Of a stretch of 64,000 bases of DNA, positions 44,449 to 54,430 are shown piece after piece. Origin of the DNA: Advenella sp. S44 (GTDB taxonomy: Bacteria; Pseudomonadota; Gammaproteobacteria; Burkholderiales; Burkholderiaceae_B); NCBI RefSeq assembly GCF_002810445.1, contig NZ_NEXS01000001.1, positions 1 to 64,000 of the forward strand. Reading direction: 5' to 3'. The notes beneath the pieces were generated by a model. The model did not search any database. It was not told where the DNA came from and saw only the letters and a list, made by a program, of their open reading frames with translations. The translations under genes were made by a program, and so were the position numbers. Position 1 is the stretch's first letter, and each line of letters opens with the position of its first letter.

Positions 44449-45501
44449 TTACTCTTCGCGTGGCAGCCAAGTTTCAAACTGCTCGGCATTACCCGGGGTG
44501 AGATTTTTCAGCATTTCATGAAAATTAAGCGGGATGGTTTGCTGCACCCGACGAATCAGGAAAGGAGCCGGATGACTCGGTTCATGAATTTCAAAATAAC
44601 TGCTGACTTTCTCCAGCGCAACCATTGCTTCGTCACGCGTCTTGATTTGTACTTCGGTCCACGACACTGATCTTTCTGTCATGTGCTGCTGCGATGATGT
44701 TACGACATCGCCTGCCGATGATTCAAGGGGGTCGCCACTGCCATTGCTGTTTGATGCCGCCTCGTCGGGCGAACTCGCAGACGCGGCTGTTGACGCACCC
44801 AATACGTTTGTGATCAGCTCAAAACTTCGCTGCAGCGACGATACCGACGGCGCCCATTCTGTGCCAAGCCTTTGCGTTACCAGATCCACAATATCCTGCA
44901 GGCTTTTGGCTGCATTGGCCAGTCCACCGATTTCGGGGGCCCCCGCGATGGCTGCCTGGTTCAGCGTTTCCACCAGACGAGCCCGGCCACCCGGGAAAAG
45001 ATCGGCGCGCGAACCTTCCATAATGGACTCAGCGTCACGTAATGCCAACTGGCCATGCGCACCGGTCAGCACATTGGCACTACGTACGCTTCTGCCTACG
45101 CCCAGCATGTCGGCATAAGAATTGAGTGCGTTGATGCGTGGCAATGGATCTTCATAATCGTCTTCAACCAGTTGCGGATAAACGCCGTCCCAGCATTGTT
45201 GCAGTGCATCCTGCGCCAGCCGAATTCCGCTAGCATAACCGACCAGACCATTCTGGGATGTCCAGGCACAGGTCAGCGCATGGATCACGCGCAAATCGCA
45301 AGTCCTGCTACACAGCGCGAGTGCCTGCTTTTCAACCTGGTTCCAGTCAGGCGCCTGGGCATCTATGATCGTTTCGCCAAACTGTTGTTCTGGTTTTTCT
45401 ACAACTGCCTGTTGTAATGCCAAAAAGGCGGCGTCATATTCCAGGTTCTCGCCACCGTTGTCTTCGCTGAATGCTGAGAACAATTCATCAAATGTTTTCA
45501 T
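44449..45501 (-). CDS. tssA: T6SS protein TssA (ImpA type)
   Basis: The 350-residue protein has an ImpA N-terminal domain (about 40-150, with LALCSRTCDLRVIHALTCAWTSQNGLVGYASGIRLAQDALQQCWDGVYPQL), a Ser/Ala-rich linker (about 235-270) and a C-terminal domain (about 280-350) ending LTPGNAEQFETW, as in short TssA variants. TssA primes and caps sheath and tube growth. It is the first gene of the visible T6SS operon; 369 bp of A+T-rich DNA lies upstream and should hold the promoter. Confidence 0.9.
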   Translation of the reverse strand: MKTFDELFSAFSEDNGGENLEYDAAFLALQQAVVEKPEQQFGETIIDAQAPDWNQVEKQALALCSRTCDLRVIHALTCAWTSQNGLVGYASGIRLAQDALQQCWDGVYPQLVEDDYEDPLPRINALNSYADMLGVGRSVRSANVLTGAHGQLALRDAESIMEGSRADLFPGGRARLVETLNQAAIAGAPEIGGLANAAKSLQDIVDLVTQRLGTEWAPSVSSLQRSFELITNVLGASTAASASSPDEAASNSNGSGDPLESSAGDVVTSSQQHMTERSVSWTEVQIKTRDEAMVALEKVSSYFEIHEPSHPAPFLIRRVQQTIPLNFHEMLKNLTPGNAEQFETWLPREE

Positions 45502-45870
45502 GTACCCCGGCTATCCTAAACATGCTTTGTGAAACGCGTGTGACGTTTCGCCGTCAAACAACTTGCGCATATTGCCACACGTTACACATTAAAATTCAGA
45601 TTGAGACTAGGAAAAACCCTAGCGATAACAATAAATTGCATTTGAAATCTTACAAAGTTTATCCAACATCATAAAATTCCATTCTTGATAGAATTATTTC
45701 AATCAAACATAAAAACACTTTATTACATTTGAATACAAACTATTTTGTGGCAATTTGAGGCACTTTTGCCGATGATCACGCATTTTGCGACACAGTTATC
45801 AGCATGCGCAAAACATGCTTACGTTGTTTACAGTGCACAAACAGACTGCTCGCAGCGGTGTTAGCTCACA
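45502..45870. promoter_or_regulatory. A+T-rich region upstream of the T6SS operon
   Basis: The 369 bp between tssA and the TRAP operon end should hold the T6SS promoter. Inverted repeats TGACG/CGTCA (45541-45545, 45552-45556) lie about 40 bp from the tssA start. AGCATG/CATGCT (45801-45806, 45814-45819) could be a weak terminator stem after dctM. Several A+T-rich promoter-like hexamers exist but none is convincing. No gene was found. Confidence 0.4.
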
Positions 45871-47169
45871 TTAGCGCACGTTCTGTGGCAGCCACAATAC
45901 CAGCTCGGGCATCCAGTAAATAATCAGCACTCCAACGATCATCAGAAAAAACATGGGCAGCGAGACCCGGGCGATATAGGGCAATTCCTTTTTGGTCATC
46001 CCCGATAGCACAAACAGGTTAAATCCAACCGGGGGAGTGATCTGCGCCATTTCAATCACGAAGATCAGGAAAATACCGAACCACACCAGATCAAGTCCGG
46101 CAGCCTGCACGGTCGGTAATAGCACACCGATGGTGAGCACCACCATCGAAATACCATCCAAAAAGCAGCCCAGGATGACGAAAAACACCATGAGCGTTAG
46201 TACCAGGCCGAACTGCGACAGGCCCAGCGAGGCGATCCATTCTGCCAGGGCTCGCGGCAAACCGATATAGCCCATCGCCAGGGTAAGAAACTGGGCACCG
46301 GCCAGAATGAGTGCGATCATGCAATACAGCCGTGTCGCGCCCAACAGTGATTCCTTAAATGTCGTCCAGTTCATGGAGCCCTGAAGCAGGGAAAGAATGA
46401 ACGCGCCCACCACGCCCACCGCCGCCGCTTCGGTGGCCGTCGCGATGCCGGTATAGATGGAACCGAGCACGGCGACAATCAGCAGCACCACGGGTATCAA
46501 GTAGCGAGACTCGGCGATTTTCTGGGCGAAGGTCATCTTGTTTTCTTCCGACGGGATGGCGCCGGGGTGAAGCAATGACCAGACAATAATGTAACCCATG
46601 AAGAGACCGGCCAGCAAAATACCGGGTATCACACCTGCGATAAACAGACGAGAGATCGAAACATTGGCGGCAACGCCGTATACGATCATGATAATGGAAG
46701 GCGGAATCAGCAGACCCAAGGTACCGGCGCCCGACAGTGTGCCAAGCACCTGGTCGTCGGGATAGCCGCGACGCTTCAGTTCAGGAATGGTCATTTTGCC
46801 TATCGTGGCACAGGTTGCCGCTGACGAGCCCGAAACAGCAGCAAAGATGGCGCAGCCAATGATATTGGTATGCAACAGTTTCCCGGGAAGACGATTAAGC
46901 CACGGCGCCAGGCCGCGGAACAAATCGGTAGAAAGCCGGGAGCGAAACAGGATTTCGCCCATCCATAAAAATAAGGGTAACGCAGTAAGCGTCCAGCTGG
47001 AAGACGCGCCCCAGATTGTTAGCGACATGGCGTCGCCTGCCGGCCTGGATGAAAACAGCGCCATGGTCAGCCAGGCGCAGCCCGAAAGCGTCAACCCGAC
47101 CCAGACTCCCGCCCCCAGAAAGCCGAATATGGCGACCATCAATACAACTATGACAAGTGACTCATTCAT
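45871..47169 (-). CDS. dctM: TRAP transporter large permease (DctM type)
   Basis: The 432-residue protein has about 12 membrane segments and the DctM signatures SGSSAATCATIGKMTIPELKRRGY and LIPPSIIMIVYGVAA, with CFLDGISMVVLTIGVLLPTVQAAG in the second half. It is the main sodium-coupled transport channel of a TRAP system working with DctQ and DctP, whose genes lie upstream. It is separated from dctQ by 86 bp. The substrate is a carboxylate or related organic acid; the adjacent oxoprolinase gene suggests a cyclic amide acid such as 5-oxoproline, by inference only. Confidence 0.93.
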   Translation of the reverse strand: MNESLVIVVLMVAIFGFLGAGVWVGLTLSGCAWLTMALFSSRPAGDAMSLTIWGASSSWTLTALPLFLWMGEILFRSRLSTDLFRGLAPWLNRLPGKLLHTNIIGCAIFAAVSGSSAATCATIGKMTIPELKRRGYPDDQVLGTLSGAGTLGLLIPPSIIMIVYGVAANVSISRLFIAGVIPGILLAGLFMGYIIVWSLLHPGAIPSEENKMTFAQKIAESRYLIPVVLLIVAVLGSIYTGIATATEAAAVGVVGAFILSLLQGSMNWTTFKESLLGATRLYCMIALILAGAQFLTLAMGYIGLPRALAEWIASLGLSQFGLVLTLMVFFVILGCFLDGISMVVLTIGVLLPTVQAAGLDLVWFGIFLIFVIEMAQITPPVGFNLFVLSGMTKKELPYIARVSLPMFFLMIVGVLIIYWMPELVLWLPQNVR

Positions 47170-47255
47170 AATACTTTCCGCGCAGTATCGCGCATGATTT
47201 GTCCAAGCTGATCGCCCGGCACGGATTACCGAAAGGAGGTCGCCCTCAGGAGCGA

Positions 47256-47765
47256 TCAGGTCTGCATGGAAACAGGTTCTTCCTCTGTGCGGGAATAGCC
47301 TTTTTTCAGGGAACTGATCAGTTCATCCACAATTGCAATACAAAAAAGTACGCAGCCCGTTGCCATACCCGACTGTGGAATCCACAAGGGCGTCGCGTCT
47401 TCTCCGGTAGACAGATCATGGTAAGTGTATGAATCCATCACCAGCTTAATGCTGAACCAGGCCAGCGCACCGGACAGCACGACAGCCACAATCAGGGCAA
47501 ACAAGTTCAGATAATGACGGGCGCGCGGCTTGAGTGCAGACAAAAGGAGCGTGACCCGGATATGTTCGTTTTTTCGAAACGTGCTGGCCAGCGCCAGAAA
47601 GCCGGCCGCAGCCATGGAATAACCGGCGTAGGCATCCAGGCCCGGGAAATTGCTTCCCATCTGGCGAATAATGATGGACCAAAGCACGAACACCAGAATG
47701 CCGATCATGAACAGCCCGGCAAGCCAGGCTGCAACCTCATAGATACAATTGAGCAGGCGTCTCAT
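47256..47765 (-). CDS. dctQ: TRAP transporter small permease (DctQ type)
   Basis: The 169-residue protein has four membrane segments (about 13-33, 48-65, 85-110 and 130-150) and the family's FRKNEHIRVTLLLSAL motif. It forms the membrane component with DctM. Its ATG overlaps the dctP stop by four bases. Typical length and order (dctP, dctQ, dctM) support the call. Confidence 0.9.
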   Translation of the reverse strand: MRRLLNCIYEVAAWLAGLFMIGILVFVLWSIIIRQMGSNFPGLDAYAGYSMAAAGFLALASTFRKNEHIRVTLLLSALKPRARHYLNLFALIVAVVLSGALAWFSIKLVMDSYTYHDLSTGEDATPLWIPQSGMATGCVLFCIAIVDELISSLKKGYSRTEEEPVSMQT

Positions 47766-48736
47766 TTTGCTTTGTAGTCGTTCAACAGTTTTTCACCATC
47801 TGCGCCGGCCTTCTTGGTCCAGTCGGCGATCATGCTTTCACCAATTTTTGTCAGCCCGCTTAACAATTCGCTGGACGGCTTGATGATTTCCACGCCATTT
47901 TTAGCCAACTGTTCGTTATACCAGTTGGTTTTTTCCTGCGACAATTCCCAGCCGGTTTTTTCCGCTTCGGCTGCCGCATCCAGCAACGCTTTGCGCTCTT
48001 TTTCGTCCAGCGCGTCAAACGCTTTTTTGTTTACAATTACCGTATTTTTGGGCAGCCAGGCCTGTGTATCGTACAGTTTTTTCAAATACTCATAGGTCTT
48101 GGTGTCGTAACCCGTAGAGCCCGAGGACATATAGGAGTCGACCACACCCGTAGCCAGTGCCTGCGACAATTCGGCCTGTTGAATCGTGACCGGATGCGCG
48201 CCCACTTCCTGTGCAATTTTCGAAGTCACCGGGCTGTATGCGCGCCATTTAAGGCCTTTCATATCGTCAACCGTATTGAGCGGCTTGTTGGTAAAGATGC
48301 CCTGAGGCGGCCAGGCAACCGAGTACAGCAACTTCATGCCCTGCGATTCCAGTTTCTTTTCCAGGAAGGGCTTCTGGGCCTGATACAGCTTCCATGCCTG
48401 CTCGTAGCCGGTAGCCAGGAACGGCAGACCGTCCAGTTCGTAGATCGGATCTTCGTTGGCAAAGTTGCTCAGCAGAATTTCGCCGACCTGAGCCTGATTA
48501 CCCTGTACAGCGCGCTTGATTTCGGGTGCCTTGTATAGCGAGGCGTTCGAGTGGACGGTGATCTTGAACTCGCCGTCGGTCGCATCGGCCACGGCCTTGA
48601 CGAACTTCATGGCAATTTCAGTGTGGAAATTGGAATCCGGGTAAGCGGTAGGCAGATCCCACTGTGTGGCGGCTGAAGCATTCATGCTTAACAGAGCGGC
48701 AGCAAACGCGGTCAGAACCAGGGCATTTTTTTTCAT
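47762..48736 (-). CDS. dctP: TRAP periplasmic solute receptor (DctP family)
   Basis: From the ATG at 48736, with AAGGA seven bases upstream, the protein has about 324 residues with a signal peptide ending MNASA|ATQ. DctP features include YPDSNFHTEIAMKFVKAV, a helix ending KRAVQGNQAQVGEILLSNF and the SPVTSKIAQEVGAHPVTIQQAELSQALATGVVDS region containing the substrate Arg/helix area. It captures an organic acid in the periplasm and hands it to DctQM. It is divergent from the oxoprolinase gene over a 416 bp gap. Confidence 0.92.
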   Translation of the reverse strand: MKKNALVLTAFAAALLSMNASAATQWDLPTAYPDSNFHTEIAMKFVKAVADATDGEFKITVHSNASLYKAPEIKRAVQGNQAQVGEILLSNFANEDPIYELDGLPFLATGYEQAWKLYQAQKPFLEKKLESQGMKLLYSVAWPPQGIFTNKPLNTVDDMKGLKWRAYSPVTSKIAQEVGAHPVTIQQAELSQALATGVVDSYMSSGSTGYDTKTYEYLKKLYDTQAWLPKNTVIVNKKAFDALDEKERKALLDAAAEAEKTGWELSQEKTNWYNEQLAKNGVEIIKPSSELLSGLTKIGESMIADWTKKAGADGEKLLNDYKAK

Positions 48737-49152
48737 GGGTACATCCTTCAATGTCAGGGTTTACGAAGCCGCAGCACTGCCAAAAGAGAAGCAGTGTAGT
48801 CGGACTGGCAAATTTGGTTATATCAGCATGATGGTTGTCATATTCGAAAGAATATAAGATTTTTGCTACCGGATACGAGAAGAATTTCACAGAAAGGGAA
48901 AACACTGATAAGGTTCGCACCGAAATCGGGCAAAGCGGGTGCTGCTGATCGGAATCAAATCGTCGGTTTGTTACCGGGGATGACTTATTTCAGACAAGTC
49001 AGGCTTGTGCCTCTCGAAAAAGACCGGCGAAGCCATTGGCATGATTTGTGCTGATACACTTGCACGATACCGGTCAGTAATATGACAGGCGCGATAGCAA
49101 GCACGATTTTCAGATTCAAATTTCTTATTCAATACAGGCAGGGACATAAAAC
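48737..49152. promoter_or_regulatory. Divergent region between TRAP operon and oxoprolinase gene
   Basis: This 416 bp gap should contain promoters for both divergent units. An inverted repeat, ATATTC-GAAA-GAATAT (48840-48855), lies about 105 bp from dctP and could be an operator or hairpin. An AGGGA ribosome site precedes the oxoprolinase ATG. No regulator gene or other coding frame is present in the gap. Confidence 0.4.
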
Positions 49153-52100
49153 ATGAGCAAGTGGCAATTCTGGGTAGACCGTGGAGGTACCTTCACCGAC
49201 ATCGTGGCAATTACTCCGCAAAAAAAATTACTTACCAGAAAACTGCTCTCTGAAAACCCAAGCCAATACGAGGACGCAGCGATCGAAGGGATACGCGAGC
49301 TGCTTGAGGTTGCCGCCGGCGATCCGATTCCGGTAGACGTCATTGATGGCGTAAAGATGGGAACCACCGTTGCCACCAATGCACTACTAGAACGCAAGGG
49401 TGAACGGGTGGTTTTTTTGACAACCCGTGGCTTTGCCGATGGGCTGCGAATTGCATATCAGAATCGTCCGCGGCTATTTGACCGGCACATCGTGCTGCCC
49501 GAAATGCTATATGAGCAGGTATTGGAAGCGGACGAACGAATCGCCGCATCCGGCCAGATAATCACCGAACTGGACGAAGCGGCGTTGCAGACAATGTTGC
49601 AATCGGCTTACGACCAGGGCTTACGCAGTATTGCAATTGTATTCATGCACGCCTGGCGTAACGCAGCGCACGAAAAACGGGCAGCCGAACTGGCGCAGCG
49701 CATCGGTTTCACACAAATTTCAGCCTCCCATGAAGTGAGTCCGCTGATCAAGTTCGTATCCCGAGGAGACACCACAGTGGTCGACGCGTATCTGTCGCCA
49801 ATCCTGCGGCGTTACGTGGATCGCGTCGCGGCGCAATTGCCTGGCGTCAATCTGATGTTCATGCAGTCGTCTGGCGGCCTGTCCGACGCCCACCGCTTTC
49901 GGGGCAAGGACGCCATCTTGTCAGGCCCCGCCGGCGGTATTGTCGGGATGGCGCGAAGCAGTCAACAGGCTGGGTACGAAAAAATCATCGGTTTCGATAT
50001 GGGCGGAACATCCACTGATGTATCGCATTTTTCCGGTGCGTACGAACGCGATTACGAGACAGCTGTGGCAGGCGTAAGGATGCGTACACCAATGATGCGA
50101 ATCCATACGGTAGCCGCCGGCGGCGGTTCCATTTTGCATTTTGATGGCGCTCGCCTGCGGGTAGGGCCCGATTCGGCAGGCGCCAATCCGGGTCCTGCGT
50201 GTTACCGCAAGCAGGGGCCGCTCACCATTACCGATTGCAACGTCATGCTGGGCAAGATTCAGCCTGATTATTTCCCCGCAGTCTTCGGCCCCAATGGCGA
50301 CCAGCCGCTGGATGCGCAGATTGTGAAGGACAAATTCGAATTGCTTAGCGAGCAGGTAAGCAAAACCACGGGCCGCCGAGTGAATGCGGAAGATGTGGCA
50401 GCCGGCTTTCTTGCCATTGGCGTACAAAACATGGCAGAGGCGATCAAGCGTATTTCCGTACAGCAAGGTCATGATGTTACACGCTATACGTTGACCACAT
50501 TTGGCGGCGCTGGTGGACAGCATGCCTGCCTCGTTGCAGATGCCTTGGGGATGACAACCGTGTTTGCCCATCCACTGGGCGGCGTACTGTCGGCGTATGG
50601 CATGGGCCTGGCCGACCAGGTGGCCATTCGCCAGCAAACCGTGGAAAAACCACTGGCCGACAGCCTGATTGCCGAACTGGAACTGGTGCGCGACCAATTG
50701 GGAGAGCAGGCCAGCGCAGAGCTGACCACACGTCTGACGCCGGGGGTGCAGATCATTCTGAATACCCGCGTTCAGTTGAAATACCAAGGTACCGATAGCG
50801 CGCTGGAGGTCGATTTTGGCGACGCAGAAAAAATGCTTGAGGCGTTCAATGAGCAGTACCGCCAGCGCTATTCATTTTTGATCGAAAACCGTCCGCTGGT
50901 TGTGGAGTCTTTGCTGGTAGAAGCCGTGATTGCCGGTAGCAGGATTGAAGAGAACACGGTCACGCGACGCGATGACAGCGCACCGGTTGTAGACGCGCGA
51001 CGCCAGATGTACAGCAATGGCAACTGGCACGATACGCCGGTATTTCGACGAGAAAACCTGCAGGCAGGCGATATCGTTGCCGGCCCGGCCATCATTTCAG
51101 AAACCAACCAGACTACGATTGTGGAAGCGGGCTGGTCTGCCAGTCTCAATAGCAAGGATCACTTGATCCTGACGCGTTCAGTACCGCTGCGCAATGCGCT
51201 GGCGGTATCGACCGATGCCGACCCGGTCATGCTCGAAGTGTTCAACAACCTGTTTATGTCGATTGCCGACCAGATGGGATTGAGTCTGCAGAACACCGCC
51301 TATTCGGTCAATATCAAGGAGCGGCTGGATTTTTCCTGCGCGATTTTCGATGCCGAGGGAAACCTGATTGCCAATGCGCCGCATATGCCGGTGCATCTGG
51401 GCTCCATGAGCGAATCGATCAAAACCGTTATGCGGGAGAATGCCGGGAATATGTATCCGGGCGACGCTTATGTGGTGAACGATCCATATCATGGCGGCAC
51501 GCATCTGCCGGATATTACAGTTATTACACCAGTGTTTGATCGGGATAACAAGCAGATAATTTTTTACGTCGGCTCGCGTGGTCACCATGCCGATGTGGGC
51601 GGGCTTACGCCCGGGTCAATGCCTCCGGATTCGACAACTATTGAAGAAGAAGGCGTGCTCTTTACCAATTTCCAGTTGGTGCGCAACGGTCAGTTCCGCG
51701 AAAGGGAAGCGCGTGAGATCCTGGCCAGTGGCAAATATCCAGCTCGTAATCCCGATCAGAACATGGCTGACCTGCAGGCACAAATTGCTGCCAATCAAAA
51801 GGGGGTCAGGGAATTGCATGCCATGTGTGATAATTTTGGACTTGAGGTTGTCCAGGCCTACATGCAGCATGTGCAGGACAATGCAGAAGCGTCGGTGCGC
51901 CGTGTGATTCCGTTGCTGTGTGACGGCCGCTATACCTATAAGCTGGACAACGGCGCGGTCATACAGGTTGCAATCCGGATTCATGATGATCGCGAATCGG
52001 TAACGGTTGACTTTACCGGCTCGTCTGCACAACTGACCAATAACTTCAATGCACCGGCTTCCATTGCCGTGGCGGCCGTCCTGTATGTGTTTCGCACGCT

Positions 52101-52773
52101 GGTAAACGACGAAATCCCACTTAATGCCGGATGCCTCAAGCCAATCAATATTGTAATACCGCCGGCTTCCATGCTTAACCCCGAGCCACCCGCTGCCGTT
52201 GTCGCCGGGAATGTGGAAACGTCAATGTGCATTGTGAATGCGCTTTACGGCGCGTTGGGCGTGCTGGCTGCCAGCCAGGGCACCATGAACAACTTCACGT
52301 TCGGCAATGCGCTCTACCAATATTATGAAACGGTATCCGGCGGCACCGGGGCCGGACCGGTGCGCCTGGACTCCGACGAAGAAGGCTTTGACGGCACATC
52401 GCTGGTGCAGGCGCACATGACCAACTCGCGGCTGACTGATCCTGAGGTGCTGGAACTGCGTTTTCCTGTTCGTCTTGAATCGTATGGCATTCGCCATGGC
52501 TCGGGCGGCAAGGGCAAGTGGCATGGTGGCGATGGCGGCGTGCGACGTATGCGCTTTCTGGAATCGATGACCGCGGCAATTCTTTCCAATAACCGGATAT
52601 ACGCACCTTTTGGCCTAAAAGGCGGCGAGCCGGGGCAAACTGGTAAAAACTTTATCGAGCGCCTTGACGGTACGGTGACAGAATTGGGTCCGCAGGACAG
52701 CGCCGATCTGCAGCCGGGCGATGTATTTGTGATTGAAACACCGGGAGGCGGCGGCTACGGACGGGCAGAATGA
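49153..52773 (+). CDS. Fused 5-oxoprolinase/hydantoinase (HyuA-HyuB)
   Basis: The 1206-residue protein has the full eukaryote-like oxoprolinase layout. A HyuA half contains the N-terminal [13 protein letters not shown] nucleotide motif, [23 protein letters not shown], and the second ASKHA motif in [17 protein letters not shown] HyuB half (from about residue 695) contains [42 protein letters not shown], and ends with ETPGGGGYG. Such enzymes use ATP to open 5-oxoproline or hydantoin-like rings. The fused form and length favour 5-oxoprolinase (OplAH type), but substrate must be tested. The nearby TRAP importer may supply it. It is cytoplasmic and complete. Confidence 0.88.
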   Translation: MSKWQFWVDRGGTFTDIVAITPQKKLLTRKLLSENPSQYEDAAIEGIRELLEVAAGDPIPVDVIDGVKMGTTVATNALLERKGERVVFLTTRGFADGLRIAYQNRPRLFDRHIVLPEMLYEQVLEADERIAASGQIITELDEAALQTMLQSAYDQGLRSIAIVFMHAWRNAAHEKRAAELAQRIGFTQISASHEVSPLIKFVSRGDTTVVDAYLSPILRRYVDRVAAQLPGVNLMFMQSSGGLSDAHRFRGKDAILSGPAGGIVGMARSSQQAGYEKIIGFDMGGTSTDVSHFSGAYERDYETAVAGVRMRTPMMRIHTVAAGGGSILHFDGARLRVGPDSAGANPGPACYRKQGPLTITDCNVMLGKIQPDYFPAVFGPNGDQPLDAQIVKDKFELLSEQVSKTTGRRVNAEDVAAGFLAIGVQNMAEAIKRISVQQGHDVTRYTLTTFGGAGGQHACLVADALGMTTVFAHPLGGVLSAYGMGLADQVAIRQQTVEKPLADSLIAELELVRDQLGEQASAELTTRLTPGVQIILNTRVQLKYQGTDSALEVDFGDAEKMLEAFNEQYRQRYSFLIENRPLVVESLLVEAVIAGSRIEENTVTRRDDSAPVVDARRQMYSNGNWHDTPVFRRENLQAGDIVAGPAIISETNQTTIVEAGWSASLNSKDHLILTRSVPLRNALAVSTDADPVMLEVFNNLFMSIADQMGLSLQNTAYSVNIKERLDFSCAIFDAEGNLIANAPHMPVHLGSMSESIKTVMRENAGNMYPGDAYVVNDPYHGGTHLPDITVITPVFDRDNKQIIFYVGSRGHHADVGGLTPGSMPPDSTTIEEEGVLFTNFQLVRNGQFREREAREILASGKYPARNPDQNMADLQAQIAANQKGVRELHAMCDNFGLEVVQAYMQHVQDNAEASVRRVIPLLCDGRYTYKLDNGAVIQVAIRIHDDRESVTVDFTGSSAQLTNNFNAPASIAVAAVLYVFRTLVNDEIPLNAGCLKPINIVIPPASMLNPEPPAAVVAGNVETSMCIVNALYGALGVLAASQGTMNNFTFGNALYQYYETVSGGTGAGPVRLDSDEEGFDGTSLVQAHMTNSRLTDPEVLELRFPVRLESYGIRHGSGGKGKWHGGDGGVRRMRFLESMTAAILSNNRIYAPFGLKGGEPGQTGKNFIERLDGTVTELGPQDSADLQPGDVFVIETPGGGGYGRAE

Positions 52774-53175
52774 ACTGAATCGGCGGTGATCGGCCCGCCG
52801 TCCCCAGGTTATAAAAATCGTGTGTCCCTGTGGGGTCAGCCTTTGCTGAATGTGGTGCAAGGCATACCGCTGCAGGCTAGTGGCCACCGGGACCCGGCCT
52901 TGCAGCGCATAACCTCCAATGGGGGAAATTAACGCAGCGATTGACTTAGGGATTGACGGGGGCCGGACAGGTTCCATGGGGCATGGCATTGTCGCTTGTA
53001 TTCTGCCATGCAAACCTGCGGCAATCAGGCAAACGTGTCAGATGAAAGCAATGATCGATATTTCGTTTGTATTGCTCATCGAAGCGGATACACTATGCAC
53101 AGGGGTACCGCTAACGTCCATTGCCCCATAGTAATTTGAGACAACGATAAGAAACAGTCACCCGACGGAGACAAT
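52774..53175. other. Gap between oxoprolinase and Bug receptor
   Basis: The 402 bp gap begins with a GC-rich stem, CGGCGG (52781-52786) and CCGCCG (52795-52800), eight bases after the oxoprolinase stop, which may act as a weak terminator without a T-run. The remainder should hold the receptor promoter; a possible pair TTGCTC/TATGCA around 53074-53101 is weak. GGAG lies just before the ATG at 53176. No gene was seen. Confidence 0.4.
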
Positions 53176-54171
53176 ATGACATTCGTTTATCATCCTGCCG
53201 CGCCAATCCGCTCGCTAATGCTGGCCGCCCTTGCCGCCTGCTGTGTCGCGAACACCGCATACGCCGCTTATCCTGAACGCCCTGTAACCTTGATTGTGCC
53301 CTTCCCGCCAGCAGGCACAACAGACTTGATTGCCCGGCATATTGCCCAGGCGCTGGAAAAAGAGCTGGGTCAGACCATTGTGGTTGAAAATCGTGCCGGG
53401 GCCGGCGGCAATGTCGGCATGGGAGCACTGGCCCGCGCCAAGGCCGATGGCTACACCATTGGCATGGGAACGATCGGCACACAAACCATCAATCAGTTTC
53501 TGTATAAAGATATGCCATTTGATCCGCAAAAGGATTTGGTGCCTATTGCGCAGACAGGCACCACGCCAAACGTGATCGCTGTTAACGCCAACTCGGATAT
53601 CAAATCGCTGAAGGACCTTATTGAAAAGGCCAAAGCAGCAAAAGACAAGAAACTCAGTTATGCGTCTCCCGGCGTGGGTTCGTCGGTGCACCTGACCGGC
53701 GCCTATCTGGAGGATGCCGCCGGCATCAGCATGCTTCACGTTCCATTCAAAGGCGTGTCGGGATCCATGCCCGCGCTGATCGGCGGCCAGGTCGACATTC
53801 TGATGGATAACCTGCCCAGCACGCTATCCCAAGTGAAAGATGGCAAAAAAGTGCGCGGGATTGCGGTGACGGGCGCGCAACGCGATCCTGCCATTCCCGA
53901 TATTCCGACCGTAGCCGAATCCGGCCTGCCCGGATTTGACGTCAACGCCTGGTTCGCCCTTTACGCGCCGGCAGGCACGCCGCCCGAGGCAGTCAACACA
54001 CTGGTGGAAGCCGCAAGACAAGCGCTGGCATCAAAAGACTTGAAACAGAAGTTGGAGCAAACCAGCACCCAGCCGGGCACCATTTTTGGCACGGACATGA
54101 CCGCATTCGAGGACAGGGAACGACAGCGTTGGAACAAGCTTATCCAGGACAAGCACATTGAATCCAAATAA
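53176..54171 (+). CDS. Bug/TctC-family periplasmic receptor
   Basis: The 331-residue protein has a signal peptide ending near NTAYAAYP and the Bug pattern: YPERPVTLIVPFPPAGTTDLIARHIAQALEKELGQTIVVENRAGAGGNVG (positions about 31-80), SYASPGVGSSVHLTGA and HVPFKGVSGSMPALIGGQVDILMDN. These Venus-flytrap proteins bind small carboxylates or amides and are greatly expanded in Bordetella and relatives. No TctAB membrane genes are adjacent, which is usual for orphan Bug proteins. Its stop codon is followed almost at once by the tandem-repeat array. The ligand is unknown. Confidence 0.93.
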   Translation: MTFVYHPAAPIRSLMLAALAACCVANTAYAAYPERPVTLIVPFPPAGTTDLIARHIAQALEKELGQTIVVENRAGAGGNVGMGALARAKADGYTIGMGTIGTQTINQFLYKDMPFDPQKDLVPIAQTGTTPNVIAVNANSDIKSLKDLIEKAKAAKDKKLSYASPGVGSSVHLTGAYLEDAAGISMLHVPFKGVSGSMPALIGGQVDILMDNLPSTLSQVKDGKKVRGIAVTGAQRDPAIPDIPTVAESGLPGFDVNAWFALYAPAGTPPEAVNTLVEAARQALASKDLKQKLEQTSTQPGTIFGTDMTAFEDRERQRWNKLIQDKHIESK

Positions 54172-54195
54172 ATATATTCAAATTGATGCGTTTCT

Positions 54196-54390
54196 GATAG
54201 ACCTTTATGCAGTTCCGATACACATTTTTCGTCAGGGTAAACCTGTTCGTTCCAGATAGGCATATTTCATCCTCGATAAGCAGATTGATCTTAGATGAGC
54301 AGATTCCTTCTAGAGCGACACAGTCATTGTAGAGAAGCGTATTCACTGTAGATAAACATATTCAGTCCCAGATAATTTTATTATTAACCC
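54196..54390. repeat. Degenerate 19-20 bp tandem repeat array, about 10 units
   Basis: Ten consecutive units begin at 54196, 54217, 54236, 54255, 54275, 54294, 54313, 54332, 54351 and 54371, giving spacings of 19-21 bp. The rough consensus is GATAARCAKATTCNNTNTA, with GATA at the front and CAtATTC in the middle best kept. A similar 18-mer at 54167 overlaps the end of the receptor gene. There are no spacers, so this is not a CRISPR. The unit is not a multiple of three, so it is not a peptide repeat. It could be an array of protein-binding sites or an eroded minisatellite. Confidence 0.65.
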
Positions 54391-54406
54391 GTTCCGCGCG
54401 CGGAAC
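54391..54406. promoter_or_regulatory. Perfect 16 bp palindrome before the ThDP enzyme gene
   Basis: GTTCCGCGCGCGGAAC is a perfect palindrome ending 24 bp before the ATG at 54431 and starting exactly where the tandem-repeat array ends. Its TTCCG/CGGAA half-sites look like a dimeric repressor operator. It could also form a short RNA hairpin near the start codon. The cognate protein is unknown. Confidence 0.55.
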
Positions 54407-54430
54407 ACAGTTTAAAAGGTTTATAGATTC

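Noticed and set aside
45502-45620. Possible sigma-54 promoter before tssA
   Set aside because: A TGGCA-like stretch exists near 45573, but the required GG-N10-GC spacing is not met.
49921-50787. Minus-strand open frame of 288 codons within the oxoprolinase gene
   Set aside because: It is antisense to conserved HyuA motifs, lacks a family signature and has a Cys/His/Arg-rich shadow-frame composition.
52919-53131. Small plus-strand frame of 70 codons before the Bug gene
   Set aside because: There is no ribosome site, no recognisable domain and no conserved composition. It reads as chance in the intergenic region.
54196-54390. Tandem repeats considered as a CRISPR array
   Set aside because: Units are contiguous, degenerate and without unique spacers, and no cas gene is present.
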